Shown here: positions 35,901 through 45,449 of the stretch, piece by piece
How positions within the stretch are numbered: the first letter of the stretch is position 1
Layout: the number at the start of each line of letters is the position of its first letter
Assembly (NCBI GenBank): GCA_028671895.1
Contig: CM053802.1
Span: forward strand, 15,693,631 to 15,757,630
Length of the DNA: 64,000 bases
Reading direction: 5' to 3'
Source: Oenanthe sinensis
Lineage: Eukaryota > Streptophyta > Magnoliopsida > Apiales > Apiaceae
Program-made: the position numbers and the translations under genes
Notes under the pieces: generated by a model
The model's database searches: none
What the model saw: the letters and a program-made list of their open reading frames with translations, nothing else
Told to the model about the DNA's origin: nothing

Positions 35901-37482
35901 TAATTATGTTTTTATTTGCTTAGACCTTAGAGATGCTTAATTTAGAGTACTACTTATTATCTATTAATATTCATTTGAACTATGAAATTGACGTGTGTTA
36001 AGTGTTAACCTATATTATATATTATAATTACTAAAAATGTATGTATATCGACTACTTGTCGACTTTTACGACTAGTCGGGCAACTTGTCGACTTAACAAC
36101 CATGCCCATATAGCCTCTGGTGTTAATAAGCCACCAAGTCCCTCGCTTCTACTTGATGTGGAGCATATGTTATCCCCAAAGTTTTGGCAGTTTCCCTAAT
36201 CACAACTGACTTTTCATAGTCGATTATCATTATTCGTAAGACGAGTAAAGGATAAAAACACCTTTTTGTTAGTATTCTTTAGATAATATATCTTCTTTTG
36301 GAAGAACTAGTTCAAGCAACACCCATATAATGGATGCATCCTTGAACATAAAAGATTAAGAAAAAACATTCCACAAAGTTTGGATCTCTGCCCGTAATCA
36401 AGAATTAATCATTTATTTTGTTATACTATAAAAACTATTCTAGATAAGTTGACAATGTACTAAAATGAATCATAAATTAACAAATAAAGCATTCAGGACT
36501 CGGGAGCTGCAAATAAAGCATACTGACACCTGGCCCACACCGAACCCAAAAGAATCCACTTAAGGAGCAATTATACATGTTATAACCCGTACAATACACT
36601 CATAACAGCAAACCTGGTGTGAAGGGCATTGTAGCTGCCTTGTAAACCCCTTTCCGATAGTACACATCAATAAAATTTAACCCAATGGCCAAATTTTTTA
36701 CCCTGACCTCTCCATCTTTGGGTTCTCCAATTTGTACATCCTCCCATTTCAGGACCTGTCAACGGTTCTACACAACTTAAGTCATTGATTCCACAAAAGT
36801 TAAGAGTCTAGATAAAAATGTATGGTAGCACAATTACAAATAAGAAGTAAGCCTAATCCTAATTTTGTCCTAGTTATAACACAACACATGATAAATGATA
36901 AATCAATGATACACAAAGGGTAATTCAATTACAAAGTAATGATGCCTCCTACAACATTTTTTTAGTAAAGGTCGATTAAAGAAATTTAAATACTTATGCT
37001 CACTACCCCACTCGGGTTCGAACACTTGACCTCTGGTGATCTACCAAGAGGAGCAGTGTATCCGCTATACTAGCCTCACAGAACTTAAAACACTTGATAA
37101 TCCATGTATGAAACCTAATCATCACTCTACCATTACAATCATCAATATAAATACAGTACTAACAAATAAAATAATTCAAAATGAACTATAAACTTTAGCT
37201 GTGAATTGTGATCACAACATATGGATACAATACACACATATACAGAGAGGGAGAGAGGGAGACCTCGTGGCCACCAAGCTCATGAACCCTAATTGCTTTA
37301 ACCATGTCTGTTTCAACTGCTGATGAAGAAATTGAAAGTGAAGGGATGTATTTGAACTTGCTGCTATTGCTCCGATTTATAATAATTAATTTGTTAATAC
37401 AAGTCGATGATGACGATGATGCCTTTGACTTTTGAGTCAATGACACCAACTGAGGGACGTGTAGTTGTATTAATCTCATCAT
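29929..37482 (-). CDS. NADPH:quinone oxidoreductase (zeta-crystallin type), organelle-targeted
   Basis: This is a medium-chain dehydrogenase/reductase without catalytic zinc that reduces quinones or related carbonyls with NADPH. Five exons read in phase to 386 residues: 37482-37264, 36755-36614, 33947-33721, 30750-30493, 30243-29929. Residues 1-59 are Ser-, Lys- and Arg-rich with few acidic residues and look like a chloroplast or mitochondrial transit peptide. The catalytic domain opens at VKAIRVHELGG (61-71). Family motifs are GLNFIDVYYRKG, GVVEAVGPG, and the nucleotide-binding HAAAGGVG at 206-213. The C-terminal SEAAQAHADLESRKTSGS is diagnostic of the QOR subgroup. The exon 1 donor is GTCTCC, a weak match, but phase and homology support it. 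Introns 2 and 3 (2.7 and 3.0 kb) are swollen by mobile elements and repeats. Confidence 0.95.
30870..31700. repeat. Inverted-repeat segment rich in AAGGCAC/GTGCC motifs, QOR intron 3
   Basis: The left side (GGTGAAAGGCACACCAAGG near 30870) and the right side (GAGCCACATAAGTGCG then GTGCCTTTA near 31680-31700) are imperfect inverted matches, with GAGCCAAGGC opposing GCGCCTTGAGCC. This looks like an old element ending in purine-rich AGGC repeats. The class cannot be fixed and the ends are approximate. Confidence 0.4.
31604..33090. repeat. Long direct repeats in QOR intron 3
   Basis: AAAAGGTCAAACTAGGCTTC starts copies at about 31605 and 32320 (spacing about 715 bases). A shorter block starting with AAAACATAAAATCATATG and containing CTCAGCCA recurs from about 32668 and about 32886, with a related stretch in the first copy near 31975. 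C-homopolymer tracts mark the junctions (near 31945, 32880 and 33090-33102), the last followed by a long poly-A. Copies differ by several percent and by small indels. No protein family is recognised. Confidence 0.8.
34898..36104 (+). mobile_element. Non-autonomous hAT-like DNA transposon in QOR intron 2
   Basis: A 1,207-base element is flanked by a perfect 8-bp target duplication, CCCATATA, at 34890-34897 and 36105-36112. The left end reads CATGGTTGTTACGTCGAC and the reverse complement of the right end reads CATGGTTGTTAAGTCGAC, so the terminal inverted repeats match in all but one of 18 bases. Subterminal GACTAGTCG and GTCGAC motifs recur on both sides. An 8-bp duplication plus these ends indicate the hAT superfamily. 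Internally only a short acidic tail (GDDFEMDDF then stop, near 35836-35865) is reminiscent of a transposase C terminus. No complete transposase is present. Confidence 0.88.
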
Positions 37483-37569
37483 TTTCACCGCTTATTTTTT
37501 TTCCAAAAAATAAATGGGATCGTTTTTCTATTGTTTTAACTTTTAAGATAGAAAATTACGTATTATATA

Positions 37570-37840
37570 GTTCTTCCGTCCCCTTTTAATTTTCCTTATG
37601 AAAAATTTATATATTTCAGGAAAAATATTAATTACATAACTTGTTTACATAAATATCCCTCATAATTGCATTGTATTAAATGAATTATTTGCATATTTCA
37701 ATTAGTCAAATATTGAAAATAGTAATATAGGGGTATTATTTGAAAAATTCTTTATAAAATTATTTTAAAAATAGAAAACGACAAGTAATTAGAGACTAGT
37801 TTTTTTCCCATAAGAGACAAGTAAAAGGGAACAGAGTGAG
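37570..37840. mobile_element. Stowaway-like MITE just upstream of the quinone oxidoreductase ATG
   Basis: A 271-base element lies between TA dinucleotides (37568-37569 and 37841-37842). The left end is GTTCTTCCGTCCCCTTTTA and the right end, reverse-complemented, CTCACTCTGTTCCCTTTTA, an imperfect version of the CTCCCTCCGTCCC ends of Tc1/mariner Stowaway MITEs. It begins 88 bases upstream of the QOR start codon, in its promoter or 5' UTR. Confidence 0.65.
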
Positions 37841-38036
37841 TATATTATATATTATTAAATTTAATTGAAATATAAAAACTTAAAATTAATTTTCATTAAT
37901 TATGAATAAAATAATTGATATTTATATTATTAACTTTAAGGATTTAAATATTGTCATTAATAAATTAAATTTTTTTTTTGTCTACGCAATAATTTTTACA
38001 AATTCATTTACATATAATCTATATCTATTATATCTA

Positions 38037-38398
38037 TATAAAGGAGAATGTGAGGGTGTCTCCTCAAAACTCTTCAAACTAGTATTCTCGGCTCTTATTG
38101 CTCCCTTTCCTTTCTTTAATCTTTTCCTTTTTTTAGAACCTATTAGTTTTAATTAATCATAGTTTTAATTAATCATAATTCGTATATGCACTTTTATTTG
38201 GGTATTTATGATCCTACCGTATAAAGGCGAATACCTGACATCCCTCAAAACTCTTCAAACCAGTATCCTTAGCTCTTATTGCTCCCTTTCCTTTCTTTAA
38301 TCTTTTCCTTTTTCTATAACCTCTTAGTTTTAATTAATTATAATTAGTATATCCACTTTTATTTGGGTATTTATGATCCTGCCTTTTAATATACTTTC
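38037..38398 (+). repeat. Two tandem 181-bp units, Helitron-like 5' region
   Basis: Two head-to-tail units of 181 bases share ACTCTTCAAACTAGTATTCT-like and TTGCTCCCTTTCCTTTCTTT blocks, with about 10 percent divergence. The bases just before (TCTATATCTATTATATCTAT then ATAAAGGAGAATG) resemble the 5' end of plant Helitrons. The RPA-like gene remnant downstream fits that reading. Confidence 0.6.
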
Positions 38399-38489
38399 AG
38401 GTAAACTTGTACAAATAATTATGAGATTGCATACAACCTTAATATTTATGAGGTTGTTTTAGCATTCTTTGTATTGCTTAGATAACTAT

Positions 38490-39390
38490 GGCCTCCCCTA
38501 ACCTAATCTCTCAAACACTTTGTCCGCTATTAGAGCATCATCTGTCGAGAACATATCCCCTCGGAAAGAGATGTTTATCAACCGTATGAGTATCGCAGAC
38601 CTGGTCATAGTTACCCGCGATGGGAAACTAGAGGTAAATATTTGGGCATTCATTATTTGGTGTGTGTTAGGTGTTGTGGGTGTAAAGGATTGAGGGTTAT
38701 AATTATATGATAACACCAATGTTTTTGCAGGGCGATGTTGTTACCTTGAGGGCAACCATTTTTGGTATAGGAAAGGATTACTTTTATGCCTCCTGCAATG
38801 CGTGCCTAAAGAGGATAACGCGTAAGGACAGAGTTTATATCTGCAGCAGATGTGAGAGGACAGTCAACAACCCTTTTATGGTGTGAGTATGCCGCAGTGT
38901 TCTCCTCATGACGCCACTTCCACCTGTCCATATTATGCTTACCTTTTATAGTGCTGCTTTCTTAGTAGGTTTCAAGTACTCATCAAGGTGCAGGCGAAAG
39001 TAGCTCGACCACATTGGTGATGGTCAATAAAGCTGTCGAGCGCTTTCTCCACCATCTCGGCTAGAAGGGTCACCAACGGTATGGCTCTAGGGAATGATTC
39101 TGTGCCTGTGGAGCTGATGTCGCATCTAGGGAATGAGTTTGTGTTCAAGCTGTGATTGAACAAATATAATGTTCGTGACAGGTTTGAAAAATACATAGTT
39201 AACGCAATCTGCACGCCTCTGGAGACATTAACATTCTATGAAATTTTTTCATCTCTCAGAGTTAGGCTATTTACTAATGAAAATCTTTAAAATCTACATA
39301 TACAGCTCCTCCTACATGATTTCCCCTAATCCCCCTACCTTTTATTGCAGGCTCCTAGAAGTGTCCCGCGCTCTTCAGCTCATGGCACCG
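38490..39390 (+). pseudogene. RPA1-like (replication protein A) remnant, probably Helitron-borne
   Basis: Exon-like segments encode the C-terminal DNA-binding and zinc-ribbon domain of RPA70-like proteins. One segment reads GDVVTLRATIFGIGKDYFYA followed by SCNACLKRITRKDRVYICSR and C, with the CxxC...CxxC zinc ligands. Another reads MVNKAVERFLHH, GMALGNDSVPVELMSHLGNE and NKYNVRDRFEKYIVNAICTP. Introns with GT-AG borders separate them (GTAAAT at 38634; GTGAGT at 38883). A frameshift after VQA, a frameshift before ARRVTNG and a stop in FKL-stop-LNKYN break it. A further short exon (APRSVPRSSAHGTV) begins near 39353 and runs directly into Copia sequence. Plant Helitrons often carry RPA-like genes; host RPA1 paralogue is the alternative. 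Confidence 0.7.
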
Positions 39391-39426
39391 TGAAAACTAC
39401 CAGTCGTGGGCTGTCAAAATGACAGT

Positions 39427-40056
39427 GTATTTGCAGGCATGGGATCTTTGGGAAGTAGTGAAAGAAAATTTAGTTGTTCCACCAATAACGGATAATTCCA
39501 CAATGCAGTAAATTAAGATTCACAATGAGAAGCAATCGAAGCTTTATAAGGCCAAAACCTGCTTGTTTTCCGCTGTATCTGAATCATTGTTTACCAGAAT
39601 CATGAATCTGGAAACAACCTTCAAAATCTGGGAGTATCTCAAACAAGAGTTTCAAGGAAATGCAAGAACAAAGAGCATGAGAATCTTGAATCTCAAAAGA
39701 GAATTTGAGTTGCAGAAAATGGACTTAGAGACTGTCAAAGAGTATTTGCAGGCATGGGATCTCTGGGAAGTAGTGAAAGAAGATTTAGTTATTCCACCAA
39801 TAATAGATAATTCAACAATGCAACAAATTAAGATTCACAATGAGAATCAATTGAAGCTTTATAAGGCCAAAATCTGCTTGTTTTCTGCTGTATCTGAATC
39901 ATTGTTTACCAGAATCATGAATCTGGAAACAACCTTCAAAATATGGGAGTATCTCAAACAAGAGTTTCAAGGAAATGAAAGAACAAGGAGCATGAGAATC
40001 TTGAATCTCAAAAGAGAATTTGAGTTGCAGAAAATGAAGGACTCAGAGACTGTCAA
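39427..40056 (+). repeat. 315-bp tandem duplication within Copia gag
   Basis: Two head-to-tail copies with a 315-base offset (105 codons) cover the gag segment from YLQAWDLWEVVKE through ETVK. The junctions share the short block TATTTGCAGG, consistent with recombination at microhomology. The copies differ by about 5 percent, one of them carrying a nonsense codon. Confidence 0.88.
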
Positions 40057-40553
40057 AGATTATGCAGATAAATTGTTTGAGGTTGTTAACAAACTCAGGC
40101 TCATTGGTGAAGAGATGTCTAATAGTAGGATGGTTTAAAAGTTGTTGGTAACATTACCAGAAAGATTTGAGGCCAAGATCTCTACATTGGAGGAAAGTAA
40201 AGATCTCACAACGATAACTTTGGCAGAACTTCTTAGTGCATTAGAAGCTCATGAACAAAGGAAGTTGATAAGAGATGAAGCCACTATTGAAGGAGCAATG
40301 CAAGCAAAATTGCAGATTCAATCAAACTTAGGCAGAAAAAGGGATTGACGCACAAACAAGGGAAACTCTCTTGGAGTAACCAGAAACGATCTGGGCAACA
40401 AAAGAGTTCCTTATTCTCCATGTGAGCATTGTGGCAGAACAAATCACCCTTCATTTAAATGTTGGAGCAGACCTGATGTGAAGTGTGATAAATGCAATGA
40501 AATGGGTCATGTTGAAAATTATCTGCTGGAACAAAGAAAAACAAGTAAACGAA

Positions 40554-40739
40554 GCCCAAGTTGTGAATGAAGATGAAGAAGAACATTTGTTTGTGGCATT
40601 GTGTGATGCAAACATCAGCCAAGGTGAAACATGGCTAGTGGACAAGGCCCAAGTTGAGAATGAAAAGGAAGAAAAACAGTTGTTCGTGGCATCGTGTGAT
40701 GCAAGCATCAGCCAAGGTGAAGCATGGCTAGTGGACAGT
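40554..40739 (+). repeat. 93-bp tandem duplication before the Copia protease
   Basis: Two 31-codon units, each reading A-Q-V-x-N-E then a short acidic run, then F-V-A-x-C-D-A-x-I-S-Q-G-E and W-L-V-D, lie in frame at 40554-40646 and 40647-40739. The second continues into SGCTNH, so the protease Asp-Ser-Gly site occurs intact once while its leading Trp-Leu-Val-Asp is doubled. Confidence 0.85.
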
Positions 40740-40904
40740 GGTTGTACAAACCACATGATCGACAAATAATGTGGGACTCTTCAAGGAACTTGATCAAAGT
40801 ACAAGTTCAAAGGTAAGAGTTGGAAATGGACAATATATCTCTATGAAAGGTAAAGGTTCTATCGTTATTGAAACTCTCGCAGGAACCAAAGTTATTACTA
40901 AAGT

Positions 40905-42961
40905 CAGAGGCGGCTCCAGCATACTGGAGGCCTTAGGCAAACAAATATATTGAGACCCCTAAATAACTCTTCTTGCTTTTTGATGCGCAAAAGATTCAAT
41001 CAGATTTTTGTAATCAAGTTCAGCTGCGATTTTCTTCTCTATAGATAACATAGCCAAACCATTCAACCTTTCTTGTGACATAGTTGATCGAAGGTAGTTT
41101 TTTATCAACTTTAACTTGGAGAAACTTCTCTCAGCAGTAGCTACAGTAACGGGAATCGTCAGTATTATCCTATAAGCAATCCAAGTATTAGAAAAAGCAA
41201 AATGCATATAGATTCGCTATATAACTCCAAAAAATGACTTAGCTGCAACAACACTCATTGCCATGTCACAAAGTGAAAGATTAAGAGAATGACAACCGCA
41301 TGGAGTATAAAATGCCCTAGGATACTCATTTAGTACCCTGCTACTTACACCTTTGTATTGTCCCTTCATGTTAGAACCGTTATCATAACCTTGCCCACGC
41401 ATATCATTCATATCGAGTTTCAAAATTCCAAGAATATTTTGAAGTTCAAGAAAAAGAGCATCTCCTGTAGTTTCAACAACTTTCAGAAATCCAAGAAAGA
41501 ACTCATCGACTGTTATTGGGTTTGTAGACACATTAACACATCTCAGTATAAGAGACATTTGTTCCTCGTGACTCACATCTGGAGTACAATCAAGAATTAC
41601 AGAAAAATATTTTGCCTCTTTAACAATATTGATAATTTTGTTCTTGATCTCACCAGCTAATAAGAGTATCAGCTCATTTTGAATATTATGACCAAGATAA
41701 TGTACACGCCGAATTTCTTTCTTTCGAATACGTCTAAGGTGTTCTTCCATTATCGGGTCAAATTCAGCAATCATTCGGATCATACTCAAAAAATTTCCAT
41801 TATTTGGATCATCAAGTTTCTCACTACTCCCACGAAACGCCAAATTGCTACCGGCTAGAGTTTTAACAACACACATTATTCTTTTCAAAACTTCCCCCCA
41901 AAATTTTCTCTCCTTTTCTATAGCTTTCTGATTAGAAGAATCAATTGCACTCTCTTTTTTCAACCTTTTCTCAGCCTCCATCCAATCAGTTAAACTATTG
42001 AGGTGATCAATACTATTTTCATGCTTACCAAGTCTTGAATAGATATTTTTCCAATCATTATACCCAATAGTTGCTGTAGTTAAAGGACTTCACACAACAC
42101 TCTCTTTTTTGAATAGCACACAGCAAAAGCAAAATACTTTGTCAATTTTCCGATAATATATTAGCCAAGGTCGATCAAGCTTTTCTCCGTTTCTCAAAGA
42201 TCGAGTGTAATGCTTATTATTAAAACTTCTATTCATTGTATTAACAGGATACACTTCATCTACAAGTCTTGTTGGTCACTTTTCCACCAAAAAATCAATT
42301 ATTTTTTGAGGCATATGTTTCTCCCAATTCCCCGGATCCAATAAAATATCTAAATTTTCATTATTCACATCCTGATTCTCCGTCACAAATTCATCATTCA
42401 CTACATTATCAACAACAGGCTCTAGACTTTCATCAGCATTTCCATGATCAGAACATGTATTTATATTCTCATCATTCACAACAATATTTTCAGCAGGCAA
42501 AGATTCATCAAGAATAGATGTAGGCTTCACATACCTATTCATGGAGCCTCTGAGAGATTGCGTGAGTCTTTCTTCTCTTTCTTTTCATTTTTTTTTCGAA
42601 CTTCCGGATTCAAACTTTCTTTTACCCGTCATATTGAAACCCTAAAATTAAAACTAAACCAAGTGATTGAACAAGAAAATCACGAGATTAGATGACTCGT
42701 TACTAATCCTAATTGATTTTGTATAAGTTTTGAGTGGCTATTTGGACTTGAGGCCCAAAAGTAATAGTTTATTATTATTAGAATAAAATACTTGTGATGA
42801 TAATTGGCCCACTACAATTTTTAATTTTTAAATTATAATTAAATAAACTAATATTAAAATATTATTATATATATAATTTGTGACCTCTAAAATAGTGAGG
42901 CCCCAGAAAAAATGAGGCCCTAGGCTCCAGCCTAGGCCACCTCCCCCTGGAGCCGGTACTG
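40905..42961 (-). mobile_element. hAT transposon (TTF/DUF4371 type) nested in the Copia element
   Basis: The 2,057-base insertion is flanked by a perfect 8-bp target duplication, ACTAAAGT, at 40897-40904 and 42962-42969. Its ends are CAGAGGCGGCTCCAG on the left and, reverse-complemented, CAGTACCGGCTCCAG on the right, the terminal type of TTF-domain hAT elements. Removing it and one duplication joins the Copia frame exactly from TKV to MYVPEIDQ. The cargo is a defective transposase on the minus strand. The element is younger than the Copia copy. Confidence 0.92.
40959..42542 (-). pseudogene. Defective hAT transposase (TTF N terminus, DUF4371, dimerisation tail)
   Basis: From the N-terminal side, the frame has an acidic leader (42542-42276), a TTF-like zinc-finger region (WPTRLVDEVYPVNT, KVFCFCCVLF), a DUF4371 block (41981-41217; RGQGYDNGSNMKG, CGCHSLNLSLCDMA) and the hAT dimerisation tail (VATAERSFSKLKLIK, 41207-40959). 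A TGA replaces the Trp codon near 42281, a frameshift occurs near 42085, a stop separates DUF4371 from the tail, and the central catalytic part between them is deleted. It cannot encode an active enzyme. Confidence 0.85.
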
Positions 42962-43409
42962 ACTAAAGTGATGTATGTTCCTGAAATCGATCAAAATTTG
43001 TTAAGTGTTGGACAATTTCTTGAGAATGGTTTTAAAGTGCATTTTGAGGACAAGAAGTGTGTGATTAAAGATGCAGAAGGGCTTAAATTATTTTGTGTTA
43101 AGATGAAGGGAAAAAGCTTTCAACTTGATCTCATGTAAAAAGAGCAAGCTGCATACCAAGCTTCTATGAAGACTACTGATCTTTGGCATAAAAGTTTAGG
43201 AGGATCTGGATTTTTAAGTGGGTTCTTAGATGAAGAAATCAGTGTTGAACACGAAGGATTTCTTGTGCAAGGTCGAGGAAACAAAGGTGTACCAGTTAAA
43301 AAAGCTTTATATGGTCTTACACAGGCACCAAAGGCCTGGTACAATCATATAAATTTGAATCCATCATGAGGCATAAGTTGGAGTTTGCAACATCAACGGC
43401 AAGGAGGAG

Positions 43410-43719
43410 TGTTAACATATTCCTTAGCTGCTGCCAACTATTATGTGTGAAGTGTGTTTATTTAGTTCAAGTGTAATGTGACTTGTTGCTAGAAGTTAAG
43501 TGTTTTTAAATAAGATAGAATCGGTGGTAGTTATTCAGGGAGTTGCAACTGCAAACCTTATATTTAGGATTATTATGATTTGAATTAGTAGTTATTGTGG
43601 TGGTTATAATTTCCACTATTTAAGGTAGGTTATGTTTGGTATTGTATCATTATGTTTTGTTAAAGAAAAATATCAGTTTGTGTTGCTATATTATGCAGCA
43701 GTTAGTTTCAAATCCAACA
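43410..43719 (+). repeat. 3' LTR of the Copia element
   Basis: Begins TGTTAAC right after the polypurine tract AAGGAGGAG and ends CCAACA, giving TGTT...AACA inverted ends over 310 bases. It contains a possible TATA/leader region (CACTATTTAAGG near 43612). The limits are inferred because no 5' LTR is available for comparison. Confidence 0.65.
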
Positions 43720-43833
43720 ATTTTCTTACTGTTGTTCACTGATGCTGATGAGTATCTCTCAGTTATCATCTCTTTAAGAATTTGCATGTGCTGTCTGGTA
43801 GACATGCATGCTCACCATTACGCTTTTTATCAG

Positions 43834-45449
43834 ATAAATCAGCTTAACAAAAGAAGAATGGAGGAAGCAGTCAACTTGAAAGAGATAAAGGATAAGGGGG
43901 AGGAAGCGAGAGTATTAGCAAAACGAGAAAAAGAAAAATATAGAGCTGCTAAAACAGAAGCTGATTATGTAAATCAATGTGCCGAGAGAGAAGTTTTAGA
44001 AAGAAAAGAAGCAGAAGCTAGAACCTTGCGTGAGACGAGAGAGAAAGAAAACCTTGAAAATGCCCTAGCTGGATCCGTGCAGCAGTACAAAACATTCACA
44101 TGGGAAGAAATTGTGTGTGCCACCTCATCATTTTCTGAAGATCTTAGAATTGGCATGGGATCGTATGGTACTGTCTACAAGGGCAATTTGCACCATACAA
44201 CTGCTGCTGTTAAAGTTCTCCACTCTCAGGAGGTTCACAGGACCAAAGAATTTCTGCAGGAGGTATTGGAGTTCCACAAATTTGTATCCGGTTTTATTAG
44301 TAACACAAATTTTTGTCAACTATATTGTGGCGCTAGTCAATTTACTGCTGCAAAAAAGCAAATATTATAATTATATCTAGGACAATAACTTGCTTAGTTG
44401 CTTTTACTATTTGACTGGGTTTTCAGGTGGAGATTTTAAACAAAATTCATCATCCACACTTGCTAATTCTTCTTGGTGCATGGAGAATGGTAGCTTGGAT
44501 GACAGATTGTTAAGGAAAAGCAACACTCCTTCAGTTCCATGGTTTGATAGGTATCGTATTGCTTGGGAAGTAGCTTCAGCACTTGTTTCTCTTCATAATG
44601 CAAAGCCAAAACAAGTTATCCATCGTGACTTGAAGCCAGCAAACATATTGCTTGATCACAATCTTGTAAGCAAGATAGGTGATGTTGGCCTCTCAACAAT
44701 GCGTCAGCTAGACTCTAATTCTATATCAACCACGTATCGAGACACAGGTCCTGTAGGAACCCGTTCCTATATAGACCCCGAGTATCAAAGAACCGGACTA
44801 ATATCTCCAAAATCTGATGTTTATGCTTTCGGGATACTTATACTGCGGTTGCTGGCAGCAAAACCGGCCATTGCATTAACTCATGTAGTGGAAACAGCCA
44901 TTGATAATGGTAACTTTACAGAGGTGCTGGATCCAGAGGCTGGTAATGGCCGGCAAAAGAGACAAAAGAGTTAGCTTTACTGGGACTAAGTTGTGCCGAG
45001 CTTCGTCGTAGAGACAGGCCAGATCTGACAGATATAGTTCTTTCTGCACTGGAGAGATTAAAAGACATTGCTGACAAGGCTCGAGATTTGCTGTCTACTG
45101 GTCAGACATTTCCTCCTAGCCATTTCATATGCCCCATACTTAAGGTATGCCTGTTAATGTTCTGACTTTCTACATCTTTCTTTACCTAGACAATGCTGCA
45201 ATGAATCTTCATCTATACTTAATCTTATATAAGTGCAACTGTTTATTTTTGTTTTCCCTCTTATAGGAAGTAATGGATGATCCTCATGTTGCTGCTGATG
45301 GGTACACTTATGACCGCAAGACAATAGTAAGGTGGTTTGAGGAGAATGATAAATAACCAATGACAAATTTACCCTTGCCAGATAAGAGCCTCATTCCTAA
45401 TTATACAATTCTTTCTGCCATACTGGAGTGGAAGGATGTAAAACAATAG
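43834..45449 (+). pseudogene. U-box domain receptor-like cytoplasmic kinase, 5'-truncated and broken
   Basis: Three exon-like blocks (43834-44262, 44427-45144, 45267-45449) encode a coiled-coil linker, a protein kinase domain and a C-terminal U-box, the order of plant PUB kinases combining RLCK and E3 ligase activity. Kinase motifs include GMGSYGTVYKGNL, AVKVLHS, HRDLKPANILLD, the family-typical DVGLS and a DVYAFGI segment. The U-box keeps ICPI and DPHVAADGYTYDRKTI. The N-terminal USP-like domain is missing. A deletion after LLILLGA removes the hinge and shifts frame, a frameshift follows VLDPEAG (about 44943), and a stop (TAA at 45354-45356) replaces the Ser expected before PMTNLPLP. It lies just beyond the Copia LTR, which may have broken its 5' part. 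Confidence 0.88.

Larger units (their letters stand above)
39391..43719 (+). mobile_element. Degenerate 5'-truncated Ty1/Copia retrotransposon
   Basis: The remnant reads in order: gag (YQSWAVKMTVYLQAWDLWEVV onward, UBN2-type), a CX2CX4HX4C zinc knuckle (CEHCGRTNHPSFKC near 40420), a protease site (TWLVDSGCTNHMIDK-like, near 40700-40767), the pre-integrase segment (MYVPEIDQNLLSVGQ, LWHKSLG), then a jump to reverse transcriptase (GFLDEEISVEHEGF, KKALYGLTQAPKAWY, 43200-43350). The integrase core and most of RT/RNase H are deleted. A polypurine tract (AAGGAGGAG) precedes the 3' LTR at 43410. No 5' LTR was found; gag joins the RPA remnant directly. Stops at about 39509, 40136 and 40345 and in-frame duplications show long decay. 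A hAT element interrupts it at 40905-42961. Confidence 0.88.
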
